NCBI GenBank assembly: GCA_050248915.1
Contig: JBFWRL010000036.1
Location: forward strand, 1 to 39,373
Direction of reading: 5' to 3'
DNA from: GCA-2770975 sp050248915
GTDB taxonomy: Bacteria > Cyanobacteriota > Sericytochromatia > UBA7694
Length of the DNA stretch: 39,373 bases
In this document: positions 8,762 to 16,592 of the stretch, piece by piece
How the letters are laid out: every line of letters begins with the position of its first letter
How positions within the stretch are numbered: position 1 is the stretch's first letter
The notes under the pieces: generated by a model
The model's database searches: none
What the model was told of the DNA's origin: nothing
The model's input: only the letters and a program-made list of their open reading frames with translations
Made by a program: the position numbers and the translations under genes

Positions 8762-9622
8762 TCAGCTGGATGCTTGGCCCGTCAGCAAAAATCGCAATGT
8801 TTCGGGTGTGGGTGCGGTCGTTTGCAAGATAAATTCCAGCCCCAATTCGACCTGCAGGGCCGACTCCAAGAGCAGGGGCCAAGCGGGAAAACGGGCAGGC
8901 TGCCGCCTGAATTTTTGCCAAGAAATCTGTTTGGGCAAACGCAAATACTGGGCTTCGGGGCCAGCAAAACGGGATTTAAACAAGCGAAAGATCACCGAGC
9001 CATCTCCTCTGTCGCGCAGCCATTCTTCGGGGGCGGCGGGGGTTTCTTTGAGCAATTGGCCCAAAACCTGTTTGAGTATGGGGTGGCTGATGCGATCGTC
9101 AGCCAGATCTTCCAGGCCCGGCAATTGGGTAAACAGCGGACTCTCGGCCTCCAGTGAAATCATGCCAGCCAAGCCAAAGCGCTGCTTGAGATAACGGGCA
9201 AAGGCGAAGCCCTTGAGGGCGGGATTGTCGGGCACAGAAATCGCCAGCAGCGAGGGGTGCTCAGTGGCCGTGGCCAGACAGGTTGTGCCCGCCTCAATTT
9301 TGAGCAATTCAGCACAGCCAGCCAATGGTGATTGGCTGTAAAGCGTAAGCACGCGGCCCGGCACAAAGACCTGCAGGGGCCCAACCTGCAAAGGGGGTTG
9401 TTTGGCGGACGGGCAATTCAGGCGACCCCGTGCGGCAGAATAGGTCTGTTGGTGTTCGAGTCTTCGCCGCCATTGTCCCAGCTCAGAGCCTGCCACGAGG
9501 GCCCGCAAATGGCGATTGCGGGCGGCAGCGTTGAGGGCCTCACTGCCCACCTGTATGGCTTGTTGCTCAAGTGCTTCCAAGCGGTTGGCGTCAATCAGAC
9601 GCATTTCCAGGGATTCAGACAT
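8762..9622 (-). CDS. Protein of unknown function
   Basis: This 286-residue product is not recognised. It has no signal peptide or membrane segment and appears cytosolic. The first third is helical and Arg/Gln-rich (EALEQQAIQVGSEALNAAARN), the middle is beta-rich (VGPLQVFVPGRVLTLYS), and there is an acidic helical stretch around LPGLEDLADDRISHP. No catalytic motif is apparent. The start at 9622 (MSESLEMRLID) is preferred over the in-frame ATG at 9691, because AAAAAGG stands 11 nt upstream and the extra 23 residues look non-coding. It follows nrdJ on the same strand with about 90 nt between, so co-transcription is possible. Confidence 0.6.
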   Translation of the reverse strand: MSESLEMRLIDANRLEALEQQAIQVGSEALNAAARNRHLRALVAGSELGQWRRRLEHQQTYSAARGRLNCPSAKQPPLQVGPLQVFVPGRVLTLYSQSPLAGCAELLKIEAGTTCLATATEHPSLLAISVPDNPALKGFAFARYLKQRFGLAGMISLEAESPLFTQLPGLEDLADDRISHPILKQVLGQLLKETPAAPEEWLRDRGDGSVIFRLFKSRFAGPEAQYLRLPKQISWQKFRRQPARFPAWPLLLESALQVELGLEFILQTTAPTPETLRFLLTGQASS

Positions 9623-9715
9623 GGCAGGACGGACCTTTTTCTGTGTGACAAAGATTGCTCTCAGTCTAACAAAAATGCGACCTTGCGCCAAATTTCAGCC
9701 CAAGATCGCCAATAT

Positions 9716-12469
9716 TCAGGAACAGCCATTGCTGGAACCACAATTCAAGCATTTATAACAGCTGCCATTGCGCACCATCAGGCCCGAACCACAGGTATTA
9801 CAGGGGGGAGCGTCTTCGGAATTGGCAAAAAACAGGCCGCGGTGTTCAACTTTGGGGAGTGCTTTTGCGTCTAATTTGGGATCAACCTCAGTTCCTTCTT
9901 CCCCCTGCTCAGACGTGGGCGCTGTGAGAAACTTGAGTTCGAGCCAGCGAAAGAGATAGTCCATGATCGATTTGGCAAAAGGCAGTTCTTTGTTGCCGGT
10001 GTACCCGGAAGGTTCAAATCGGGTATGGGAGAGTTTGTCCACCATCACAGCCAAAGGCACGCCGTATTGCAAGGCCAATGAGACTGTCGTGGCAAAAGAA
10101 TCCATCAGACCGGAGATCACGCTGCCCTCTTTGGCCATGGTGATAAAAATTTCACCCGGACTGCGATCGGCGTACATGCCCACTGTGAGATAACCTTCGT
10201 GGCCGCCAATGCTGAATTTATGGGTAATGGCTTGGCGTTCGGCGGGTAAGCGGCGGCGTTGGGGGATTTGAGTTGCCAAATCTGCTTGGGCCTTGGCAGG
10301 GGTTTGAGCGCCCGAGGTATTCATCGGTTGGGTGCGTTTGCTGCCGTCGCGGTAGATTGCCACAGCTTTGAGACCCAGTTTCCAGGCCATGACATAGGTC
10401 TCAAAAATAGCTTCGACGCTGGCTTGGGAGGGCAGATTCACTGTTTTGGAAATGGCCCCAGAGATAAAGGGCTGCACAGCCGCCATCATACGCAGATGCC
10501 CCGTGTAGTGAATGGAGCGCGAACCGCGCAGGGGGGTAAAGGCACAGTCAAAGACGGGCAAATCTTGTTTGTTGAGCCCAGGGGCGCCTTCGAGGGTTTC
10601 TTCGCTGTGTAAATAGGCCAAAATTTCTTCACTTTGGGTTTCGCTATAACCCAGGCGAACCAAAGCCTGGGGCACAGTCTGGTTGACGATTTTGAGGGTG
10701 CCGCCCCCCACCAGACGTTTGTATTTGATCAGGGCAAAATCTGGCTCAATGCCTGTGGTGTCACAGTCCATCATAAAACCAATGGTGCCCGTTGGGGCCA
10801 AAGCAGACACCTGGGCATTGCGGAATCCCCCTGTTTGGCCTTGGACCAGGGCGCTTTGCCAACTTTTTTGAGCCGCCTGTTTCAGTTTTTCTTGTTCAGC
10901 GCTCAAGACCTCAACGCTGTCCAGGGCCTGTTGGTGCATTTCAATCACTTCCAGCATTGCCTGAGCATTGGGGGCATAGGCCTCAAACGCCCCTTTGGCT
11001 TGGGCCAACTCTGCAGAAACAGCATAGGCCTCACCCGTCATCAGGGCCGTGATCAGGGCAGCCAAGGAACGGCCTTGATCGCTGTCGTAAGGCAACCCCA
11101 GGGCCATTAACAAGGCCCCCAAATTGCCATAACCCAGTCCCAAGGGGCGGTAGATACGGCTGTTTTCAGCTATTTGGGGCGTGGGGTAACCGGCTTTGTC
11201 GATCAAAATATCTTGGGCAGTCAGCAGCAGGCGCACGGTGTGTCGAAAGGCGTCGATCTGGAATTCCCCGTCTTTGAGATAGCTAAGTAAATTGATCGAA
11301 GCCAGATTGCAGGCGGTGTCGTCGAGAAACATAAACTCGCTGCAGGGATTGGAGGCCTGAATCCGGCCCGACGCTTTGACGGTGTGCCAGCGGTTGATCG
11401 TGGTATCGTATTGCAGGCCGGGATCACCACAGGTCCAAGTGGACTCTGCAATTTCGCGCAGCAGAGCGCGGGCACTGAGGGTTTCAATGGGGTGGCCGTC
11501 TGTCACCGCGCGGGTTTGCCACTCAGCATCAGCCTCTACCGCCTGCATAAAGGCATCGCTGACACGCACACTGTGATTGGCATTCTGAAACTGCACCGAA
11601 TCATAGGCCCCACCGGGCACATTAAAACCGCCATCATAACCTGCATCCATCAGGGCCCAGGCCTTTTTTTCCTCTTTGACTTTGCTCTGAACAAAGTCTT
11701 GAATATCTGGGTGATCGACATTTAAGATCACCATTTTGGCGGCCCGCCGGGTTTTCCCGCCCGATTTAATCACCCCTGCAAAGGCATCATAGCCCCGCAT
11801 AAACGAGACGGGCCCCGAAGCGGTGCCCCCGCCGGAGAGCGCTTCCCGCGAGGAGCGCAGCGCAGAGAGATTCGTGCCCGTGCCAGAGCCCCATTTAAAC
11901 AGCAGGCCTTCGGTTTTGGCCAGGTTTAAAATGGCATCGAGGCTGTCTTCCACCGAATTAATGAAACAAGCCGAACACTGGGGTTGGGGCTCAACCACCC
12001 CCAAATTGAACCAAACCGGGCTGTTAAACGCTGCGCGTTGCTGCAAGAGAAGGGTGGTCAATTCAACTTGATAAATGGCTGCTGCCGCGCCGTCGGCAAA
12101 ATAGCCCTGGTCTTGTCCCCACTGACTGATGGTGCCCGCTACGCGACCAATCAGCTGTTTCAGACTGGATTCACGGGCGGGGGTTCCCGGTGTGCCGTGA
12201 AAGTATTTCGAAGCCACGACATTGCTGGCCTGGAGCGACCAAGTGCTGGGCATTTCAATTTCTTTTTGTTCAAAGATCACCGCCCCTTTTTCATTGCTGA
12301 TCAGGGCGCTGCGTTTTTCCCATTCCAGAGCATCATAGGGTGAGATTTGGGCCTGGGAGAAAAAACGGTCAAATTGCAGACCTTTGTGCTGTGGAGGGGA
12401 GAGGAGCTGGGAATTTTCGGCATTGTTTTCGGAGTTCGTTTCTGAAGTCAGAGGAAGGGTATCTTGCAT
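9716..12469 (-). CDS. nrdJ: Adenosylcobalamin-dependent (class II) ribonucleotide reductase
   Basis: NrdJ reduces ribonucleotides to deoxyribonucleotides using adenosylcobalamin to make the thiyl radical, so it works with or without oxygen. The 917-residue protein shows NSPVWFNLG, the first redox cysteine in PQCSACFINSVEDS, the KWGSGTGTNLSALRSS loop, the SGGKTRRAAKM segment and the active-site block NPCSEFMFLDDTACNLASINL. A C-terminal cysteine-rich tail (PCNTCGSG and CYKCLNCGSSNGC) resembles the zinc-ribbon-like end common in NrdJ, where cysteines can relay reducing power. Only about 75 nt separate it from moaA upstream; that space is too short for a full cobalamin riboswitch. An oxygen-independent enzyme suits an organism that respires nitrogen oxides. 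Confidence 0.95.
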   Translation of the reverse strand: MQDTLPLTSETNSENNAENSQLLSPPQHKGLQFDRFFSQAQISPYDALEWEKRSALISNEKGAVIFEQKEIEMPSTWSLQASNVVASKYFHGTPGTPARESSLKQLIGRVAGTISQWGQDQGYFADGAAAAIYQVELTTLLLQQRAAFNSPVWFNLGVVEPQPQCSACFINSVEDSLDAILNLAKTEGLLFKWGSGTGTNLSALRSSREALSGGGTASGPVSFMRGYDAFAGVIKSGGKTRRAAKMVILNVDHPDIQDFVQSKVKEEKKAWALMDAGYDGGFNVPGGAYDSVQFQNANHSVRVSDAFMQAVEADAEWQTRAVTDGHPIETLSARALLREIAESTWTCGDPGLQYDTTINRWHTVKASGRIQASNPCSEFMFLDDTACNLASINLLSYLKDGEFQIDAFRHTVRLLLTAQDILIDKAGYPTPQIAENSRIYRPLGLGYGNLGALLMALGLPYDSDQGRSLAALITALMTGEAYAVSAELAQAKGAFEAYAPNAQAMLEVIEMHQQALDSVEVLSAEQEKLKQAAQKSWQSALVQGQTGGFRNAQVSALAPTGTIGFMMDCDTTGIEPDFALIKYKRLVGGGTLKIVNQTVPQALVRLGYSETQSEEILAYLHSEETLEGAPGLNKQDLPVFDCAFTPLRGSRSIHYTGHLRMMAAVQPFISGAISKTVNLPSQASVEAIFETYVMAWKLGLKAVAIYRDGSKRTQPMNTSGAQTPAKAQADLATQIPQRRRLPAERQAITHKFSIGGHEGYLTVGMYADRSPGEIFITMAKEGSVISGLMDSFATTVSLALQYGVPLAVMVDKLSHTRFEPSGYTGNKELPFAKSIMDYLFRWLELKFLTAPTSEQGEEGTEVDPKLDAKALPKVEHRGLFFANSEDAPPCNTCGSGLMVRNGSCYKCLNCGSSNGCS

Positions 12470-12544
12470 GGATCTTTCTTTCTGTTTGAACTGATTTGTT
12501 TACGTGGGTCTCTTTGAACTAAAATTCTCATCTTTACCGCCAAT

Positions 12545-13534
12545 TTAGCCACCAATGCGGTACATGTTCTGCGCGACGGATTCAATGCGTTGAAAGGGTT
12601 TAAGCGCCATCACCTGCCGGGTCACTTGGAGCAATTCAGTTTCACTGAGATTGCGCAGGCTTCGGCCCTGATTCAACATGAGGCAGGCCCGCAATTTGCC
12701 GTCGTGGCTCAGGCGCAAGCGGGAACAATCGCCACAAAAGGGGCGCGACTCTGAGGCAATAAAGCCAATTTTGCCCCCACCTTGGGTTTGAAAAGAAAAA
12801 GCCGTGGCGTCTTTTTCGACCGCAATCGGGCTGAGTGAAAAAGCGCTTTGAATCTGGCTGATTTGCTCCTCGGCGCTGATAAAAGCTTCGGGCTGAAACT
12901 GGCGTGCCATGCCAATTTTCATCAATTCCAAAAAGCGCACCTCGATGCCTGTGGCCTCTGAAAAGCGCACAAAATCCAACAATTCGTGATCGTTTTCGCC
13001 CCGCAAAATGACGGTATTGAGTTTGAGCTGAAAGCCCATTTGCTGGGCCTTCAAAATACTGCTCATGACCTTCTCAAATCCCATAGAACGGGTCATGCGG
13101 TTAAAATTATCCGCCTGAAGTGAGTCTAAGCTGATATTCAAATAATGGCAGCCCAGCGCTTTGAGCAAAGGCAAATGGGGCTCCAGCAAAAATCCATTGC
13201 TCGTCATGCCCAATTTTTCTAAGGGCAGTGAAGCCAGGGCTGAGATCACTTCGCGAAAATCTTTGCGCAGGGTGGGCTCTCCCCCGGTTATCCGGATTTG
13301 GCTGATGCCGCCAGAGACCAGGGCTTGGCAAATGGTGTGCAATTCAGTTGGGCTGAGCTGTTTGGGATTGGCCGCAAAACGCATCGCTGCAGGCATACAA
13401 TAAAAACAGCGAAAATTACAGGCCTCCAAGAGTGAGACCCGCAATTTGCGCATGTGGCGGCCATATCCATCGACCAGCTGAGGCACCGCTGTGGGGGACG
13501 ACGTGGCCATCGGGGAGGGCAGAAGGGACTTCAT
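12545..13534 (-). CDS. moaA: GTP 3',8-cyclase (molybdenum cofactor biosynthesis)
   Basis: MoaA is the radical SAM enzyme that, with MoaC, turns GTP into cyclic pyranopterin monophosphate, the first step of molybdopterin synthesis. The 329-residue protein has the N-terminal cluster motif CNFRCFYCMP, the GGEPTLR SAM-binding motif, the C-terminal second-cluster cysteines (FCGDCSRLRLSHDGKLRACL) and the family's terminal double glycine (MYRIGG), which takes part in catalysis. The start at 13534 follows tatA by four bases; a longer frame to 13690 would overlap tatA. Its place as the last gene of the molybdoenzyme operon suggests that cofactor supply is co-induced with the NxrA-like enzyme. No other moa or moe genes are in the window. 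Confidence 0.93.
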   Translation of the reverse strand: MKSLLPSPMATSSPTAVPQLVDGYGRHMRKLRVSLLEACNFRCFYCMPAAMRFAANPKQLSPTELHTICQALVSGGISQIRITGGEPTLRKDFREVISALASLPLEKLGMTSNGFLLEPHLPLLKALGCHYLNISLDSLQADNFNRMTRSMGFEKVMSSILKAQQMGFQLKLNTVILRGENDHELLDFVRFSEATGIEVRFLELMKIGMARQFQPEAFISAEEQISQIQSAFSLSPIAVEKDATAFSFQTQGGGKIGFIASESRPFCGDCSRLRLSHDGKLRACLMLNQGRSLRNLSETELLQVTRQVMALKPFQRIESVAQNMYRIGG

Positions 13535-13538
13535 AACA

Positions 13539-13742
13539 CTATTTTTTTCCGGGCAGTGTGGCCTCAGCAGGGCTTTCGCTGATTGCCACGTCTGCCGCTT
13601 CGTGGACATCTTTGGCCGCCCGCCGGAATTCAGACAGGCCACGCCCAATCGCCTTGCCGACATCGGGTAATTTACCCGGACCAAAGACAATCAGCGCCAG
13701 GGCCAGAATCAACAGTAATTCAGGAACACCAATGCCAAACAT
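13539..13742 (-). CDS. tatA: TatA/E-family twin-arginine translocase component
   Basis: The 67-residue protein is a typical TatA: a short N-terminal membrane helix (MFGIGVPELLLILALALIVF), the FGPGKLPDVG hinge and an amphipathic helix (KAIGRGLSEFRRAAKDV), with a charged tail. TatA forms the conduit by which folded proteins, including cofactor-loaded molybdoenzymes, cross the inner membrane. It lies three bases from the chaperone gene and four bases from moaA, clearly inside the molybdoenzyme operon, suggesting that it supports export of the alpha-beta complex. No tatC is in the window. It ends with TAG, one of several genuine TAG stops here. Confidence 0.88.
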   Translation of the reverse strand: MFGIGVPELLLILALALIVFGPGKLPDVGKAIGRGLSEFRRAAKDVHEAADVAISESPAEATLPGKK

Positions 13743-13745
13743 AAG

Positions 13746-14492
13746 TTAGATCCTCACTTTTTCTGTATTTAGGCTGCGCAGCGGAATTTCGCCGGTATTT
13801 TCTGCAGCTGAACGCGCGGTCTGACAGCCGCCCAACACACTGCAATTCATTTCTTCGGGCTCTTGCTCCTGGCTAAAATAATGCAGGGGATCGGGCATGA
13901 TCTCCTGTTTGAGACATTCTGCCTTGACCAATTCCGCAACCCACGTAAAAATCGCGAGGTAGAGGGAATGGCTTTGAATGCCCTCACAGGCGGGCAATGC
14001 TTGGGCAAAAGCAGCAAGATGGCCCTGCAAAAACTTGGCCCGCGCTTCTGCAACGATTTCAACGCCTTCGCTATCCCCCTGCTCTTTGAGCCAGGCCTCT
14101 TTGAGCAGCAAATAGCCATAAAATTCCAACTCAACCGAGATATGGTCAGGCATTTCTGGCAAGCCTTCGTTGTTCAGACCAAAGGCCTGATAAAAACCCG
14201 CCAAGTCGGCCAATTCAGTTGATTTGCTAATGGCCCGGTTGCGGCCATATTCGGTCTCGTAGATCGGGTTCTGGGCCTGGCCCCGATCAAAGAGGTCGAT
14301 ATAGTTCGACTGCCAGATCTGCAGCGCATCGGGTTGAAAATCGCTGAGGTAGCGGTAAAGGCTTTGTGCTTCGGGTTCCGTTTTGGCTGCCAAAACGGGC
14401 AAGAGGCTGTCTAATTCATTCAAAAAGTCTGTGCCCGGATACGCCGTCAGCAGCGAAGCCAGAAAAAATTCGGGAGAGGGATAGTCCGACAT
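13746..14492 (-). CDS. TorD/NarJ-type molybdoenzyme assembly chaperone
   Basis: This 248-residue, mostly helical protein has the TorD/DmsD/NarJ-family signature in the form LFDRGQAQNPIYETEYGR (about residues 66-83) followed by DHISVELEFYGYLLLKEAW. Such chaperones bind the catalytic subunit, help insert the molybdenum cofactor and hold export until folding is complete. In clusters of type II DMSO-reductase-family enzymes this is the fourth gene (DdhD, EbdD, SerB/ClrD type), and it takes the same place here directly after the gamma subunit. The C-terminal extension contains two cysteines (MNCSVLGGC). The start follows the end of the gamma gene by 10 bases. Confidence 0.87.
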   Translation of the reverse strand: MSDYPSPEFFLASLLTAYPGTDFLNELDSLLPVLAAKTEPEAQSLYRYLSDFQPDALQIWQSNYIDLFDRGQAQNPIYETEYGRNRAISKSTELADLAGFYQAFGLNNEGLPEMPDHISVELEFYGYLLLKEAWLKEQGDSEGVEIVAEARAKFLQGHLAAFAQALPACEGIQSHSLYLAIFTWVAELVKAECLKQEIMPDPLHYFSQEQEPEEMNCSVLGGCQTARSAAENTGEIPLRSLNTEKVRI

Positions 14493-14502
14493 GGTGGTTT
14501 AC

Positions 14503-15411
14503 CTAAGCCTTTAAATTGAGTTCGACCCACATCAGGGTCACAGATTTGCGCGAACCCACCTCGCGTTTGCCGCCTTGCCAGACGGCAAAACAGACAAAGT
14601 TTTTGCCTCCCACTTTGAGTTCCGAGCCCAGGGTGGTTTTGAGCGGACGGGTGATCACCACACTCCACTCGCCATTTTTCCATTCCGCTTCGGACTCTGC
14701 TTCGATTTCGGGCGCCAGACTGCTGCTGCCAAAGCCCTCCGCAAAGATCTCATCGACCCCGGTTTTGACATAGGATTGCGGGTTGCCTGCGGCCTGACCA
14801 GGCGCAAACATGCGCCGCTGAGATTCATTGCCCTGAGGGGCCGCTTCGTCTTTGAACTCCATCGGATAGGCATCCACCGACATATTGGGGTAGAGATCCA
14901 GCATGGTGGGGTGGCGGCCCATTTCTTTGTCTTTTTGGTATTGGGCCCGCCAATGGAAGATATGCACAGGTTTGTCAGGCTCCCCCATAAACGGCGAAGG
15001 TGGCTGACCATCGGTCAATTTGACCGGGAATTCCAGCGCCACGGCATCAGAGAACAGTCCCAAACGGCCCGCCGCACTTTTTTCGGGGTCTTTCCAACTC
15101 AGGCGAAAGGCAATGCTTTTGCCATTGTGCAAGACCTGAACCGCCATTTTTTCGGTCAGGGTCAGCTTGGGTCGGGGCAGGGCCATGGGCTGGGCCATCA
15201 AATCCACACTCTGCAGCGGGGCTTTTTTCCAGGCCCCATCACTGGGTTTGAGATGGAAGAGGTTGTGGCTGGTTTTCTCGGCAATCAGGCCCTGTCCCGC
15301 TTGACCATAAACCGCTGAGCCGATGCTCAGAGCTGTGGCAATCAAAGGCACGGCCAGCAGTGTCAGAATCGTATTCCGGGCGGTGGTTTTTCTTGTTTTT
15401 TTGCTTTTCAT
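14503..15411 (-). CDS. Heme-binding gamma subunit of an NXR/ethylbenzene-dehydrogenase-type enzyme
   Basis: The 302-residue protein has a basic N-terminus and a hydrophobic signal segment (ILTLLAVPLIATALSIGSAVYG) and then an ethylbenzene dehydrogenase-type domain, the fold of the gamma subunits (NxrC, EbdC, DdhC, SerC, ClrC) that hold one b-type heme with Met and Lys ligands. Visible features include VQVLHNGKSIAFRLSWKD, DAVALEFPVKL, the HIFHWRAQYQKD segment and the terminal SVTLMWVELNLKA. It would pass electrons between the beta-subunit Fe-S chain and a periplasmic cytochrome. The presence of this soluble subunit and the absence of a NarI-like membrane subunit support a periplasmic complex. 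Which Met and Lys bind heme cannot be decided by eye. Confidence 0.82.
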   Translation of the reverse strand: MKSKKTRKTTARNTILTLLAVPLIATALSIGSAVYGQAGQGLIAEKTSHNLFHLKPSDGAWKKAPLQSVDLMAQPMALPRPKLTLTEKMAVQVLHNGKSIAFRLSWKDPEKSAAGRLGLFSDAVALEFPVKLTDGQPPSPFMGEPDKPVHIFHWRAQYQKDKEMGRHPTMLDLYPNMSVDAYPMEFKDEAAPQGNESQRRMFAPGQAAGNPQSYVKTGVDEIFAEGFGSSSLAPEIEAESEAEWKNGEWSVVITRPLKTTLGSELKVGGKNFVCFAVWQGGKREVGSRKSVTLMWVELNLKA

Positions 15412-15440
15412 TTGGGCTTTTCCTTTCTGTTCTCACTGGG

Positions 15441-16574
15441 CTAGGGGGTATTGTGCCGCGCGGCACCAAGCTCGGAATCAAAGGCCTCACGCACGATCAT
15501 CGGCTCGGTGACAGGCACACTGACAATTTCTTGGCCTTTGTCGTCATAGCCGGTGGCTTTGCCATTGGCCACTTTAAAGCTGTGAATAATGCGGTCGGTG
15601 CTGCCCATCAAGACCAGCAGGCCCTGGGCGACCGGATCGTCTTTGAGGGTTTTGTAATTGTCGATGCTCTCTTGCACCCGCGGGCCAAACATCTGGGTGA
15701 GGTACTCCAAGTCGGCATGAATCGGCGGAATATAATAGATATTGGGCTCCAACCCCAATTGGGGGTAATAGGGCAGGGCCAGCTTTTTCTTGTGTACAAG
15801 AAAGTCGACAGGGTTGTCCATGCGGGCCTTCCAGGGTGGGCTGATAAAGCCCATGATCCGGATTTTGCCAATACAATTCTGCACACACATCGGCTGTTTG
15901 CCCTCTTCGACCGCCGGATAACAGCCAATACATTTTTCACTGACGCGGGTATGTGGGTTGTACATCGACTTTTTGTAGGGGCAGGCGCGCACACATTCGC
16001 CATAGCCTTTGCAGCGCGATTGGTCGATCAAGACAATCCCATCTTCAGGGCGTTTGTAGATCGCCTTGCGCGGGCACGAGGCCAGACAGGCTGGATACGT
16101 GCAGTGGGCGCAGGTACGGGGCAGGTAAAAAAACCAGTGTTTGTGGGGCATGTTCAAATGGGCCCCCCCTTCGAGATTGCCAGTGCAATCGTCTTCGCCA
16201 ATATTGGGGTACATCCAATCTTCGTCGGTGGGAAAGAAGTGGGCAGCCACTTCTTCGGGTTCAGCCGCCTCAAAAATCGTTTTTCCTTCATAGGTCTCGC
16301 CATTTTTGGCCCAGTCCTGGCGGCCCAGTTTTTCGAGGATATTGAGGTCCCAAGCCATGGGGTAAGAGCCCCAGGGTTTGGTCTCGACATTATTCCAGAA
16401 CATATACTCCTGACCTTTGCCACTGGTCCAGGTGGTTTTGCAGGCCAAAGAACAGGTCTGGCAGGCAATACATTTGTTGAGATCAAAGACAATCGACCAC
16501 TGTTTTTGCGGGCGGCTCTCTTCATAGGGGTACTGCATTTCGCGGTTGATTTGCCAATTTTTAACGTCTGACAT
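15441..16574 (-). CDS. nxrB: NxrB/NarH-like iron-sulfur beta subunit
   Basis: This 377-residue electron-transfer subunit has four cysteine groups in the NarH/NxrB arrangement: CIACQTCSLAC, CAHCTYPACLASCP, CKGYGECVRACPYKK and CIGC...MCVQNC. In the third group a Tyr stands where a fourth Cys would be (NarH has Trp), so one cluster is expected to be [3Fe-4S] and three [4Fe-4S]. Strings such as NNVETKPWGSYP and PRKAIYKRPEDGIVLID are characteristic of nitrite oxidoreductase and periplasmic nitrate reductase-like beta subunits. It has no signal peptide, so it would be exported piggyback with alpha through Tat. Genes on either side encode alpha and gamma. The symbol reflects closest resemblance, not proven nitrite oxidation. 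Confidence 0.9.
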   Translation of the reverse strand: MSDVKNWQINREMQYPYEESRPQKQWSIVFDLNKCIACQTCSLACKTTWTSGKGQEYMFWNNVETKPWGSYPMAWDLNILEKLGRQDWAKNGETYEGKTIFEAAEPEEVAAHFFPTDEDWMYPNIGEDDCTGNLEGGAHLNMPHKHWFFYLPRTCAHCTYPACLASCPRKAIYKRPEDGIVLIDQSRCKGYGECVRACPYKKSMYNPHTRVSEKCIGCYPAVEEGKQPMCVQNCIGKIRIMGFISPPWKARMDNPVDFLVHKKKLALPYYPQLGLEPNIYYIPPIHADLEYLTQMFGPRVQESIDNYKTLKDDPVAQGLLVLMGSTDRIIHSFKVANGKATGYDDKGQEIVSVPVTEPMIVREAFDSELGAARHNTP

Positions 16575-16592
16575 TTTGCTGTTTTCCTTTCG

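Noticed and set aside
12470..12544. Cobalamin riboswitch before nrdJ
   Set aside because: The gap between moaA and nrdJ is only about 75 nt, too short for a complete riboswitch, and no B12-box-like conserved core was seen.
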